In this document: in pieces, positions 17,399-24,221 of the stretch | Position numbering within the stretch: the first letter of the stretch is position 1 | How the letters are laid out: each line of letters begins with the position of its first letter | From: Pedobacter psychrodurus | GTDB lineage: Bacteria; Bacteroidota; Bacteroidia; Sphingobacteriales; Sphingobacteriaceae | Direction: 5' to 3' | NCBI RefSeq assembly: GCF_004331735.1 | Contig: NZ_SJSO01000030.1 | Span: 1 to 59,413 of the forward strand | Length of the DNA: 59,413 nt | Translations under genes and position numbers: made by a program | The notes under the pieces: model-generated | Databases searched by the model: none | What the model was told of the DNA's origin: nothing | What the model saw: the letters and a program-made list of their open reading frames with translations, nothing else

Positions 17399-18181
17399 AT
17401 GGAAACATATAAGAAAGCAGGACATGAAAAGGTAAATGGCATTAACATGTATTATGAAATTTACGGTGAAGGAGAAATCCCACTGGTACTGATACATGGC
17501 GGTGGTTCTACCATTCAATCTACGTTCGGCAGACTTATTCCTTTTTTGGCAAAATCTGGTCAGGTTATAGCTGTTGAGCTTCAGGCTCACGGACGTACCA
17601 GCGATCGTGACCAAGCAGAATCTTTTGAACAGGATGCAAAGGACATGGCCACTTTATTAAACCAGCTAAAAATAACAAAAGCCAATTTTTTAGGCTTTAG
17701 TAACGGTGGAACAACAACCTTGCATATAGCAGCACACTATCCAGTCGTGGCGAATAAAATCATCGTGATTTCGGCCAATTATCAACGCGACGGCTTAATT
17801 GATGGCTTTTATAGTGGCTTTGGAGATGCAACCATAGACCATATGCCAGAGCCGCTTAAAATAGCTTTTTTAGCCGTAAATCCAGATCAAAACGCATTAC
17901 AGACCATGTTCGAAAAGGACAAGCAGCGTATGCTCGATTTTACCGACCTGAGCGACGATGATCTGAGGGGAATTACCTCCGATACGCTTTTAATGGTGGC
18001 AGATAAGGATGTGATCAAGCCCGAACATGTGGTTAAAATGTCGAGATTGATTGCAAATACGCAGCTGGTTATTTTACCTGGGGTGCATGGCGCTATGATT
18101 GGCGAAAACCTGAATCCGGATGTAACCGACAAAACAATTGAGATTACAGTACATCTGGTGGAAACTTTTTTGAACCAATAG
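17399..18181 (+). CDS. Alpha/beta hydrolase
   Basis: A member of the alpha/beta hydrolase fold of about 260 residues. The oxyanion-hole strand LVLIHGGGSTIQS is followed by the nucleophile elbow LGFSNGG (Ser), an acid in LMVADKD, and the catalytic His in LPGVHGAMIG. An upstream ATG at 17375 would add eight residues but lies within 2 nt of a -7 box (TAGATTTG, 17366-17373), so the ATG at 17399 is preferred. The substrate is unknown. It follows the ROK gene by 100 bp with its own likely promoter, so a link to the sugar locus is not implied. Confidence 0.85.
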   Translation: METYKKAGHEKVNGINMYYEIYGEGEIPLVLIHGGGSTIQSTFGRLIPFLAKSGQVIAVELQAHGRTSDRDQAESFEQDAKDMATLLNQLKITKANFLGFSNGGTTTLHIAAHYPVVANKIIVISANYQRDGLIDGFYSGFGDATIDHMPEPLKIAFLAVNPDQNALQTMFEKDKQRMLDFTDLSDDDLRGITSDTLLMVADKDVIKPEHVVKMSRLIANTQLVILPGVHGAMIGENLNPDVTDKTIEITVHLVETFLNQ

Positions 18182-18247
18182 TTACTCGGTTATATGTGTA
18201 TTGAGTTTATCCACATAAAAATTACCCTCGTCTGATTTAGCATTTAA

Positions 18248-18255
18248 TACCTTTG
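18248..18255 (+). promoter_or_regulatory. -7 promoter box TACCTTTG, 4 nt before the GNAT ATG
   Basis: An exact match to TAnnTTTG ending 4 nt upstream of the start codon. No good -33 TTG is visible. It suggests a leaderless or near-leaderless mRNA. Confidence 0.45.
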
Positions 18256-18259
18256 CTGG

Positions 18260-18943
18260 ATGGAACACGTATTGGATAATCCAATTTATTATGCCTTAAC
18301 ATCTGGTCATAGCCATATTGCAAAAGGCATTGATAAGGTAAAATATTATCTTGAAGATATCACAGCATTTGCCGGCTTAAAAGATAATTCACAGGAGAAT
18401 CTAAACACGCTTTATCGAATCAGCCCTGCGAAAAGCCTTTTCGTATTTTTCTCAAAAACACCTGTCGAAATACCTGCACAGTGGAAATTGCTAACCCATA
18501 TCGATATGTTCCAGTTTATTTTCCGCGGCAAGGAAGTGCCAACAGCAGATGCAACGGGAATAACAGACCTTGATCTGGAGCATGTTGAAGAAATGATCGA
18601 TCTGGTAGACTTAACCAAACCAGGACCTTTTCTGGCCAAAACCATCCACCTTAGTAATTACACAGGCATATTTAGTGATGGGAAATTGGCTGCTATGGCC
18701 GGGCACCGATTCCATCCCACTCCTTATCGCGAAGTAAGTGCGGTTTGTACCCATCCTGATCATTTAGGCAAAGGTTATGCCTTTAAGATTTTACAAGAAC
18801 AGATTAAACGCATACTGCTCCGTTCGGAAATACCCTTTCTACACGTTAGAAACGATAATGAAGGGGCCATTAAACTCTACCATAAACTGGGATTTGAGAT
18901 CAGGACAGATATGATTGCCTATGTTATCAAAAAAGAGGCTTAG
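18260..18943 (+). CDS. GNAT-family N-acetyltransferase (FR47-like)
   Basis: A 227-residue protein whose C-terminal half is a GNAT domain. The acetyl-CoA-binding segment is VCTHPDHLGKGYAFKIL near residues 157-174, followed by FLHVRNDNEGAIKLYHKLGF, typical of motif B. The first 90 residues are unlike standard GNATs and may form a substrate-binding or second degenerate domain. It stands alone with a predicted promoter right at the start codon. The acceptor cannot be told. Confidence 0.85.
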   Translation: MEHVLDNPIYYALTSGHSHIAKGIDKVKYYLEDITAFAGLKDNSQENLNTLYRISPAKSLFVFFSKTPVEIPAQWKLLTHIDMFQFIFRGKEVPTADATGITDLDLEHVEEMIDLVDLTKPGPFLAKTIHLSNYTGIFSDGKLAAMAGHRFHPTPYREVSAVCTHPDHLGKGYAFKILQEQIKRILLRSEIPFLHVRNDNEGAIKLYHKLGFEIRTDMIAYVIKKEA

Positions 18944-19001
18944 GCCAAGAAGAGAATGTTTCTAAATAGAAAACCGTTCAGAAATTACCACTTCAATGCT
19001 T

Positions 19002-19009
19002 TAGTTTTG
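19002..19009 (+). promoter_or_regulatory. -7 promoter box TAGTTTTG for the CDGSH gene
   Basis: A match to TAnnTTTG, 18 nt before the ATG at 19028. The -33 element is weak. Confidence 0.4.
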
Positions 19010-19027
19010 CACTAAACTAACACATAC

Positions 19028-19252
19028 ATGTCTAAAACAAAACTTACCATTAACAATAACGGCTCTGTTAAAATTGAGGGCGATTTCGAAATTGTAGATA
19101 GAAACGGAAATACTTATGGCTTACAGGGCAGAGAAGTACTTTCGATCTGCCGTTGTGGTTTATCAAAAAACAAGCCTTTTTGCGATGGCGCACATAACGG
19201 CCATTTTGAGCATGAGGCGATAGCCTTTGATCTTCCTCCGAAAAAGGTTTAA
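19028..19252 (+). CDS. CDGSH iron-sulfur domain protein
   Basis: A 74-residue single-domain protein. CRCGLSKNKPFCDGAH (residues 42-57) fits the CDGSH consensus C-x-C-x2-(S/T)-x3-P-x-C-D-G-(S/A/T)-H, with Ala in place of Ser. The three Cys and one His bind a 2Fe-2S cluster. These small proteins act in redox or cluster transfer. It is monocistronic and well conserved in Bacteroidota. Confidence 0.93.
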   Translation: MSKTKLTINNNGSVKIEGDFEIVDRNGNTYGLQGREVLSICRCGLSKNKPFCDGAHNGHFEHEAIAFDLPPKKV

Positions 19253-19654
19253 TCTATCGTCATCTCGACTGAAGCGTAGCGAAATGGAGAGATCTATCGA
19301 GTCAGATTTACCTTCGCTTAGCCCCTGGTTCTCGACTGCGCTGCACTTCGCTCGAAATGACAGTTCTAGTATGTTTTAAGTAAAAATTAATCGAAAATAA
19401 GCTATTCATTCTTTTTTGGAAGCAAAGGCGCTGTTCTCTGTGGCAGCCTGTAGCCCCGCTTTCCCTCCTGCCATTTTTAAAACCTGGGAAAAGAAAATAC
19501 GTCGATAAAAATGGCATCCGTACAATCGGGCTTAGGTTTGAAAGACCCGATTTTCATTTCTTGATGTTAAATAAATCTAAAAGATGTAAGCTCGAATATA
19601 TATTTACCTTAAATCATCAATTCCAACTTTTGCTTTAGGCCAAGGCTGAATAAA
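19253..19654. other. Gap with dispersed repeat sequence
   Basis: It contains the CGTCATCTCGA-type repeat at 19258-19361. Further on, near 19436-19500, is a stretch with GGCAGCCTGTAGCCCCG and AAAACCTGGG, loosely like an element near 9400. No gene is supported. Confidence 0.5.
19258..19361. repeat. Dispersed palindromic repeat, CGTCATCTCGA family
   Basis: The left arm reads CGTCATCTCGACTGAAGCG and the right arm GCACTTCGCTCGAAATGACA. They pair imperfectly. A second, better copy is at 25441-25524. Confidence 0.75.
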
Positions 19655-20458
19655 TTAAACACCAATCTTTGATGGCGCTGTGCCATAAACTTTCTTAAAT
19701 GCGAAAGAGAAATGTGACAAGTCTTTAAAACCAACTTCGAGATAAACATCGGATGATTTCCAGCCTTTTTCGGTTAGGAGATAATAAGCATCGTTCAAAC
19801 GTTTTTTCTGCAACCAACGGTTGGGCGAAAGATTAAAGGTCTTCTCAAAATCTCTTTTAAACGTCGCCAAACTTCTCCCGGTTAAATAAGCAAAACGGTT
19901 AATATCTACATTGAATTTATAATTGGCATTCATATAAGCTTCCAGATCAATTTTTCCGGGCTCTGAAAAATCAAAAAGTACATCTTTTAATACCGGGTTG
20001 GTCTGTAGTAAAATCATAACAACCTCCTTAACCTTTAAATCAACCAAAGCTTGGTTAACCCCGTTATTTCCGTCTAAATACGGCCATATCGAATCGATAT
20101 AATTTTTCAACAGGCTATTCGCCTCTAATGCTAAACCTTTAAGCTCGTGATTGGGCTTTTGCATGTGCAGATCATATTCTTTGCTGATACTATGCAAAAT
20201 ATCCTGATCAATGTTGATGCTGATGGATTTAAATTCTCCGCCTGCTGGTGGGTATTTTGTATACCGCGCCAATTGATTCCGCCGAAAGAATCTAAAATCG
20301 CCGTCAGAAAACACAAATTTTTCTCTGCCAATAAAAATCTCAGAAGTACCTGCTATAACTAATCCCACTGAATGATTAGGGATAAATTGTTCGCCCTCGC
20401 TACTTTTTTGGGCATAACAGGAATATAGGATATTAGGACGTTTGGCTTGATTTGACAT
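19655..20458 (-). CDS. AraC-family transcriptional regulator
   Basis: A 267-residue protein with a C-terminal AraC/XylS double helix-turn-helix. FAYLTGRSLATFKRDFEKTF gives the first HTH and SSDVYLEVGFKDLSHFSFAFKKVYG the second, ending in the usual PSKIG. The first 150 residues form a cupin-like ligand-binding half without recognised signature. It lies 127 bp from the SDR gene on the same strand, with a hairpin between. A -7 box (TAAATTTG) is only 5 nt from the ATG. Its target may be the SDR gene. Confidence 0.9.
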   Translation of the reverse strand: MSNQAKRPNILYSCYAQKSSEGEQFIPNHSVGLVIAGTSEIFIGREKFVFSDGDFRFFRRNQLARYTKYPPAGGEFKSISINIDQDILHSISKEYDLHMQKPNHELKGLALEANSLLKNYIDSIWPYLDGNNGVNQALVDLKVKEVVMILLQTNPVLKDVLFDFSEPGKIDLEAYMNANYKFNVDINRFAYLTGRSLATFKRDFEKTFNLSPNRWLQKKRLNDAYYLLTEKGWKSSDVYLEVGFKDLSHFSFAFKKVYGTAPSKIGV

Positions 20459-20463
20459 TTGAT

Positions 20464-20471
20464 CAAATTTA
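20464..20471 (-). promoter_or_regulatory. -7 promoter box TAAATTTG, 5 nt before the araC-type ATG
   Basis: A minus-strand match to TAnnTTTG ending 5 nt before the start codon at 20458. Another case of a near-zero leader. Confidence 0.4.
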
Positions 20472-20476
20472 CAATT

Positions 20477-20554
20477 TTAACCACAGATAATAAGGATGCA
20501 CACAGATAAGATAACAACAAAAATCTGTGTTTATCTGTGTGCATCTGTGGTTAA
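20477..20554. repeat. Inverted repeat TTAACCACAGAT...ATCTGTGGTTAA
   Basis: Twelve-nt perfect outer arms at 20477-20488 and 20543-20554. Inner ACACAGATAA/TTATCTGTGT and TGCACACAGAT copies can pair in several registers. It lies between the stop of the SDR gene and the AraC promoter and may end SDR transcription. Confidence 0.7.
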
Positions 20555-20585
20555 TATACATATGAAAGTTGGAGAATTAATGCAA

Positions 20586-21464
20586 CTATTTTTTAGTAAA
20601 AGATTTACCGAGATCAGTAGTCAAAAAATTCTCAGCCTCATCATGATCGGTTGATAAACTTACCTTCATCCATTTTTCCATTTCGATTGCTCTTGCTGCA
20701 TCGGCATGTTTAAGCATTCCAATGGCTTCACTTCCGAACACTAAATGTATAGGTGGCTCAGGATTTTCTACCAAATCTAACATCGCTTTCGCTGCCTTTT
20801 CTGGATCGCCCATAGGCACAAAATTGCCGCTCTGAAAGAAATCTGCACGTTTTCCTACCGTGGTTTCGTAACCTTCCACATGCGGCGCATAAGACATAGA
20901 GGCGCCCGCCCAATCGGTACGGAAACCACCTGGCTCTACACTGGTTACATAAATACCTAAATCTACTACTTCTTTGGCCAAAGCTTCACTAAACCCACTA
21001 AGGCCAAATTTTGCTGCCTGATAAATACTCACACCTGCATTACCTACGCGCCCACCGATTGAACTGATCTGAAGAATCCTGCCCGATCGTTGTTTGCGCA
21101 TAAATGGTAATACCGCCCTGGTAATCTCGATCGGTGCATATAAATTTGTTTCCAACTGACTGCGTACTTGCTCTTCTGTAAAAGCTTCGGCAGCACCAAC
21201 AATACCAAAACCAGCGTTATTTACCAAAACATCTATTTTGCCAAAATGGGCCACAGCGGTTTCCACTGCTAAATGAACCTGATCGTAATCTGTAACATCT
21301 AAGGTAATTGGAAGAATCTGATCAGGATATTTTTCTACAAAGTCTTTTAAGGCATCGGTATTTCTTGCTGTCGCTGCAACTAAATCGCCTTTTGCCAATA
21401 CTTGTGCTGTTAAGTCGCGTCCCAATCCGCGGGCGCTACCTGTTATAAACCAAACTTTTTTCAT
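20586..21464 (-). CDS. Short-chain dehydrogenase/reductase (SDR)
   Basis: A classical SDR of 292 residues. The nucleotide-binding motif TGSARGLG lies at residues 8-15 and NNAG near 86. The catalytic Ser is in LQISSIGG and YxxxK reads YQAAK. With A-R after the glycine motif, NADP(H) preference is likely. Clear homologues are annotated simply as SDR oxidoreductases and the substrate is unknown. A -7 box TACCTTTG (21485-21492, minus strand) lies 20 nt upstream of the ATG. Confidence 0.92.
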   Translation of the reverse strand: MKKVWFITGSARGLGRDLTAQVLAKGDLVAATARNTDALKDFVEKYPDQILPITLDVTDYDQVHLAVETAVAHFGKIDVLVNNAGFGIVGAAEAFTEEQVRSQLETNLYAPIEITRAVLPFMRKQRSGRILQISSIGGRVGNAGVSIYQAAKFGLSGFSEALAKEVVDLGIYVTSVEPGGFRTDWAGASMSYAPHVEGYETTVGKRADFFQSGNFVPMGDPEKAAKAMLDLVENPEPPIHLVFGSEAIGMLKHADAARAIEMEKWMKVSLSTDHDEAENFLTTDLGKSFTKK

Positions 21465-21484
21465 TTTTTCTATATTTTATGAAT

Positions 21485-21492
21485 CAAAGGTA
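21485..21492 (-). promoter_or_regulatory. -7 promoter box TACCTTTG for the SDR gene
   Basis: A minus-strand exact match to TAnnTTTG, 20 nt before the ATG. Confidence 0.45.
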
Positions 21493-21611
21493 GGTTGATT
21501 TGCGAGGTGAAGCTTTGCTTTGAAGCTCAATTTACTTTGTTAAAAAGCTCATTCCCTTTATCAGAACTTTTCAACTCAATTTGATGTTGAATAATAGATA
21601 ATAAATAAGTT

Positions 21612-21803
21612 ATGGCGAAAGAAAAGAGAAAAAGCAAAAAGAAAAAGGATAAAAAGAAGGGCAAGAAAAACAAGCTGGGTGTTAAAAATTCACTTGTAAA
21701 TAACATCAATGCCCGAAAGAAGAAAGGGAAATCGAGGTCCAAGAAGAAATCAAAAATTAGCAAAAAAGCCTATAAAAAAATGCAAAAAGGCTGGAAAAGG
21801 TAA
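21612..21803 (+). CDS. Very basic Lys-rich small protein
   Basis: A 63-residue protein, roughly half Lys or Arg, starting MAKEKRKSKKKKDKKK and ending ISKKAYKKMQKGWKR. I do not recognise a named domain. The less repetitive middle (LGVKNSLVNNINARKKKGKSR) and the ordered C-terminus suggest a real nucleic-acid-binding or ribosome-associated peptide rather than a chance frame. The opposite-strand frame is a Phe/Leu-rich shadow. It lies between two minus-strand genes and must have its own promoter. Confidence 0.55.
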   Translation: MAKEKRKSKKKKDKKKGKKNKLGVKNSLVNNINARKKKGKSRSKKKSKISKKAYKKMQKGWKR

Positions 21804-21943
21804 CTATTGATGTTTGCCTGCCCAAAAATCCGGGCAGGCAGTTGGATAAAAAAGCCTTCTGTCCATAATGATTAAGTTTATCCGTCTCTTAGGTTCCTTA
21901 GCTCAGCTATGCCATCTTGCAATCTAATCTCTCATCCCTCAAT

Positions 21944-22318
21944 TTAAACAGACTTCACCTTCGTTTTGTGATGGGTAAAATAGGATAGCAATAATACCAT
22001 TAAAAATACAACTGGGCCAACGCGGTTATTGATCGGATCGCCCGAAGCGGTATGCGCAATAAATGCCGAAATAAATGTAAATGCGAAACCGGCGTATGCC
22101 CATTCTTTCCATTGCCCTTTTATCGGTACCAATAGCAAAACCGCACCTAAAATTTTGGCAACGGCTAATTCTATTCTAAAATAATCAGGAAAGCCAAAGT
22201 GATGAAAAGCCTGCTTAATGGTTTCATTGCTGAGATAAGAATAGGCTGAGAAAGTCATCATTAACGAAACTAAAGCGGTTGATATCCAATAAATAATTTT
22301 GATTGTTTTTGTTTTCAT
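21944..22318 (-). CDS. DoxX-family membrane protein
   Basis: A 124-residue protein with four predicted membrane helices (near residues 7-25, 43-62, 68-86 and 96-115), as in the DoxX-like family. GAVLLLVPIKGQWKEWAYAGF is the most typical segment. Family members have been tied to quinone or thiol redox functions, but the biochemistry is not settled. I start at MKTKTIKI. A longer frame would begin at 22336, inside the -7 box TAAGTTTG at 22334-22341. It is divergent from the HxlR regulator with two palindromes between, so it is the likely regulated target. Confidence 0.85.
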   Translation of the reverse strand: MKTKTIKIIYWISTALVSLMMTFSAYSYLSNETIKQAFHHFGFPDYFRIELAVAKILGAVLLLVPIKGQWKEWAYAGFAFTFISAFIAHTASGDPINNRVGPVVFLMVLLLSYFTHHKTKVKSV

Positions 22319-22333
22319 ATTATTTTTTTGATG

Positions 22334-22341
22334 CAAACTTA
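22334..22341 (-). promoter_or_regulatory. -7 promoter box TAAGTTTG for the DoxX gene
   Basis: A minus-strand match to TAnnTTTG, 15 nt upstream of the ATG at 22318. The palindrome at 22362-22373 lies about where its -33 element would be. Confidence 0.5.
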
Positions 22342-22361
22342 TGCAGTTTTACTATCTAAAA

Positions 22362-22373
22362 GATACTAGTATC
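22362..22373. promoter_or_regulatory. Palindromic operator GATACTAGTATC
   Basis: A perfect 12-bp palindrome about 20 bp upstream of the DoxX -7 box. It shares the pattern GATAnTAnTATC with the palindrome at 22376-22395. Confidence 0.65.
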
Positions 22374-22375
22374 CC

Positions 22376-22395
22376 AAAGGATAGTACTATCCTTT
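22376..22395. promoter_or_regulatory. Palindromic operator AAAGGATAGTACTATCCTTT
   Basis: A perfect 20-bp palindrome. It covers the -33 region of the HxlR promoter, whose -7 box TACCTTTG is at 22407-22414. Confidence 0.75.
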
Positions 22396-22406
22396 ACGAA
22401 AGCTTA

Positions 22407-22414
22407 TACCTTTG
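22407..22414 (+). promoter_or_regulatory. -7 promoter box TACCTTTG, 4 nt before the hxlR-type ATG
   Basis: An exact TAnnTTTG match ending 4 nt before the ATG at 22419. It supports the shorter start and a leaderless mRNA. Confidence 0.5.
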
Positions 22415-22418
22415 TATC

Positions 22419-22817
22419 ATGGGACCAAGAAAAGAACACCGCAATAAGGAAACCTGTACGGCAAGTTTAAATGCGGTAAAAGACGCACTCTATGTTTTAA
22501 ATGGTAAGTGGAAGCTTCCCCTGATTATTTCCTTACAGGAAGGACCGCAGCGTTTTAATGAGATCCAAAAATCGCTTGGAGAAATTACGCCCAAAATATT
22601 ATCGAAAGAGCTTAAAGACCTGGAATTAAATGAATTTGTAATCCGCAAAGTATTTTCTACCACTCCGGTTACCGTAACTTACGAACTTACCCCGTACAGC
22701 GAATCGCTTGAAAGAGTAATTGATGAATTAAGGGATTGGGGATTAAAACATCGCGAACGCTTGGTTAAAAATAGGAGAACCGAAGCGGCTGTAGCAGAAA
22801 TGAGCACTTCTCTTTAG
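22419..22817 (+). CDS. HxlR-family winged-helix regulator
   Basis: A 132-residue MarR-like regulator of the HxlR group. CTASLNAVKDALYVLNGKWKLPLI leads into the winged helix PQRFNEIQKSLGEITPKILSKELKDLELNEFVIR, with the wing ending in VTYELTPYSESL. A Cys near residue 12 sits where redox-sensing HxlR/YodB proteins have their sensor Cys. Upstream frame extension would run through both operator palindromes, so the ATG at 22419 (MGPRKEHRNKETC) is chosen. It is probably autoregulated and controls the divergent DoxX gene. Confidence 0.93.
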   Translation: MGPRKEHRNKETCTASLNAVKDALYVLNGKWKLPLIISLQEGPQRFNEIQKSLGEITPKILSKELKDLELNEFVIRKVFSTTPVTVTYELTPYSESLERVIDELRDWGLKHRERLVKNRRTEAAVAEMSTSL

Positions 22818-22890
22818 CCCACTAAATTTAATCTCATACACCATCTATTTTATGAAAAAAAGCAAAAAACTGATAATGATAAAATTCGGC

Positions 22891-22898
22891 TATCTTTG
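22891..22898 (+). promoter_or_regulatory. -7 promoter box TATCTTTG for the Lys/Ala-rich gene
   Basis: An exact TAnnTTTG match, 15 nt before the ATG at 22914. A TTG inside this box could be misread as an upstream start. Confidence 0.5.
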
Positions 22899-22913
22899 TA
22901 CAAAATAAAATCG

Positions 22914-23447
22914 ATGGCGGTATTACATAAAAAAGAAGAAAAAATTCAGGCAGTGCTGGGTAGGTTGCCTAAAAAATATACAGACGAACAATTTGTAGAG
23001 ATGTTTATCAGACTTTACTCTAAAGATTGGGGCAAAATTAAATCAGCTTATATCAAACAATCTCAGGATAAAGAACCTGGAACCATCATCAATATGCCTA
23101 AACCAGAGGTATATTTACGACAGATCCTGGCAAACTACCTGCAACAAGATCATGCTCCGAAAGCGGTAGAGGTTAAGGAAGAACCAATTATTGAAGCTCC
23201 TGTTACTGAAGTTAAAAAAGCAAAAGCGCCAGCTAAGAAGAAAGAAGCTATAGTTGAAGAAGCTCCGGCCGAGGTAAAAAAAGCAAAAGCACCTGCTAAA
23301 AAGAAAGTTGAAGAAATTGAGGAACCTGCAGTAGAAGTTAAAAAAACAAAAGCACCTGCAAAGAAAAAAGCTGAAGCGATTGAAGAAACTCCTGCGGTTG
23401 AAAAGAAAGCAAAAGCAGCAGCAAAAAAGCCAGCAGCAAAAAAATAA
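22914..23447 (+). CDS. Protein with histone H1-like Lys/Ala-rich repeat tail
   Basis: A 177-residue protein in two parts. The first about 80 residues look like a small folded domain (QAVLGRLPKKYTDEQFVEMFIRLYSKDWGKIKSAY). The rest is a low-complexity tail with four degenerate repeats of the type VKKAKAPAKKK separated by acidic linkers such as EEAPAE. Such AK-rich tails resemble eukaryotic H1 and bacterial Hc1/AlgP proteins that bind DNA non-specifically. Role in nucleoid organisation is inference. A strong terminator follows at 23521-23559. Confidence 0.75.
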   Translation: MAVLHKKEEKIQAVLGRLPKKYTDEQFVEMFIRLYSKDWGKIKSAYIKQSQDKEPGTIINMPKPEVYLRQILANYLQQDHAPKAVEVKEEPIIEAPVTEVKKAKAPAKKKEAIVEEAPAEVKKAKAPAKKKVEEIEEPAVEVKKTKAPAKKKAEAIEETPAVEKKAKAAAKKPAAKK

Positions 23448-23520
23448 AAAAATATTTTACATCAAATATAATAAATCACCTTTTTGGTTGTTTATATATA
23501 TGAGAGCGTTAATTTAGATG

Positions 23521-23559
23521 ACGGGGATAGGTCGGTATGATTTATCCCCGTTCTTTTTT
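23521..23559 (+). terminator. Rho-independent terminator
   Basis: Stem ACGGGGATA/TATCCCCGT, followed by TTCTTTTTT. Confidence 0.75.
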
Positions 23560-23660
23560 AGCCGTTTTTTTCCCTTGAATAGATCTTTATCATTCTGAGC
23601 GAAGCGACGAATCTTTAGCATTAGCTGTGCACATATAACAAATCGAAATTCCCACCATAT

Positions 23661-23757
23661 CGTCATTGCGAGGCTGATTTTTCATCGGCTGAAGCAATCT
23701 TTATTGCAAACTCTGCAAATAGGAAAGATTGCTTCGTCGTTCCTCCTCGCAATGACG
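23661..23757. repeat. Dispersed palindromic repeat, CGTCATTGCGAG family
   Basis: Ends CGTCATTGCGAGG and CCTCGCAATGACG pair perfectly, as do GAAGCAATCTTT/AAAGATTGCTTC. It is the same layout as 7879-7974. Confidence 0.85.
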
Positions 23758-23873
23758 ACCCAACTTTGAAATCTATCGTTGATTATCACAAGGTTCGCTA
23801 TAAGTATTATCGCTTTCCCCCCCCACTACAATAACCACCATTTTACATGCAATTGTAAACTTTACTCTTTTAA

Positions 23874-23903
23874 TTGGCATATCGGGAAAAGTCGATATAT
23901 TTG
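23874..23903 (+). promoter_or_regulatory. Promoter of the ArsR-OYE operon with overlapping inverted repeat
   Basis: TTG at 23874-23876, 19-nt spacer, TATATTTG at 23896-23903, then 4 nt to the ATG. An inverted repeat ATATCG/CGATAT (23879-23898) lies between the boxes and could be the operator of the encoded repressor. Confidence 0.6.
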
Positions 23904-23907
23904 TGAC

Positions 23908-24210
23908 ATGGATCAAGTAGAAATATTCAAAGCACTTTCTAATAAAACTCGTTTACAGATTTTAGGTTGGCTAAAAGAACCGGCAACTAATTTTCCAGAT
24001 CAGCCAAATGCCGATTTTGAAAATGTTGGCGTATGTGTGGGTCAGATTCAGCTCAAAGCAGGATTATCTCAAAGTACCATTTCCGAATACCTCTCTATTT
24101 TACAGCGTGCTGATTTAATCAGCTCCACACGCCTGGGCCAATGGACTTATTACAAACGCAATAAAGAAGGCTTAGAAAAATTAAGCGAAATTATCAATAC
24201 CGAATTATAA
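23908..24210 (+). CDS. ArsR-family winged-helix repressor
   Basis: A 100-residue ArsR/SmtB-type regulator: MDQVEIFKALSNKTRLQILGWL is the usual first helices and VGQIQLKAGLSQSTISEYLSILQRADLI the recognition region. A Cys (VCVGQ) is present but no full metal site such as ELCVCDL, so a metal or thiol ligand is uncertain. A frame beginning 43 codons earlier would include the promoter and is rejected. It is 11 bp upstream of an old-yellow-enzyme gene and probably controls that operon. Confidence 0.92.
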   Translation: MDQVEIFKALSNKTRLQILGWLKEPATNFPDQPNADFENVGVCVGQIQLKAGLSQSTISEYLSILQRADLISSTRLGQWTYYKRNKEGLEKLSEIINTEL

Positions 24211-24221
24211 TTTAGAAACAT

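Larger units (their letters stand above)
23448..23907. other. Gap between the Lys/Ala-rich gene and arsR-type gene
   Basis: It holds a terminator (23521-23559), repeat sequence at 23590-23614 and 23661-23757, a run of eight C at 23817-23824, and the promoter of the ArsR-type gene. No gene is seen. Confidence 0.6.

Noticed and set aside
19308..19517. 69-residue minus-strand frame
   Set aside because: It begins and ends in dispersed-repeat sequence; no domain or promoter.
21527..21763. Phe/Leu-rich 78-residue frame on the minus strand
   Set aside because: It is the complement of the Lys-rich gene at 21612-21803; AAG/AAA codons read backwards give Leu/Phe runs.
22341..22418. Longer HxlR start
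   Set aside because: The extension would place both operator palindromes and the -7 box inside the coding region.
23817..23824. Run of eight C upstream of the ArsR-type promoter
   Set aside because: About 50 bp upstream of the -33 element and outside any gene; phase variation cannot be argued from this alone.
23779..23907. 43-codon extension of the ArsR-type gene
   Set aside because: It covers the promoter and inverted repeat and has no ArsR-like sequence.
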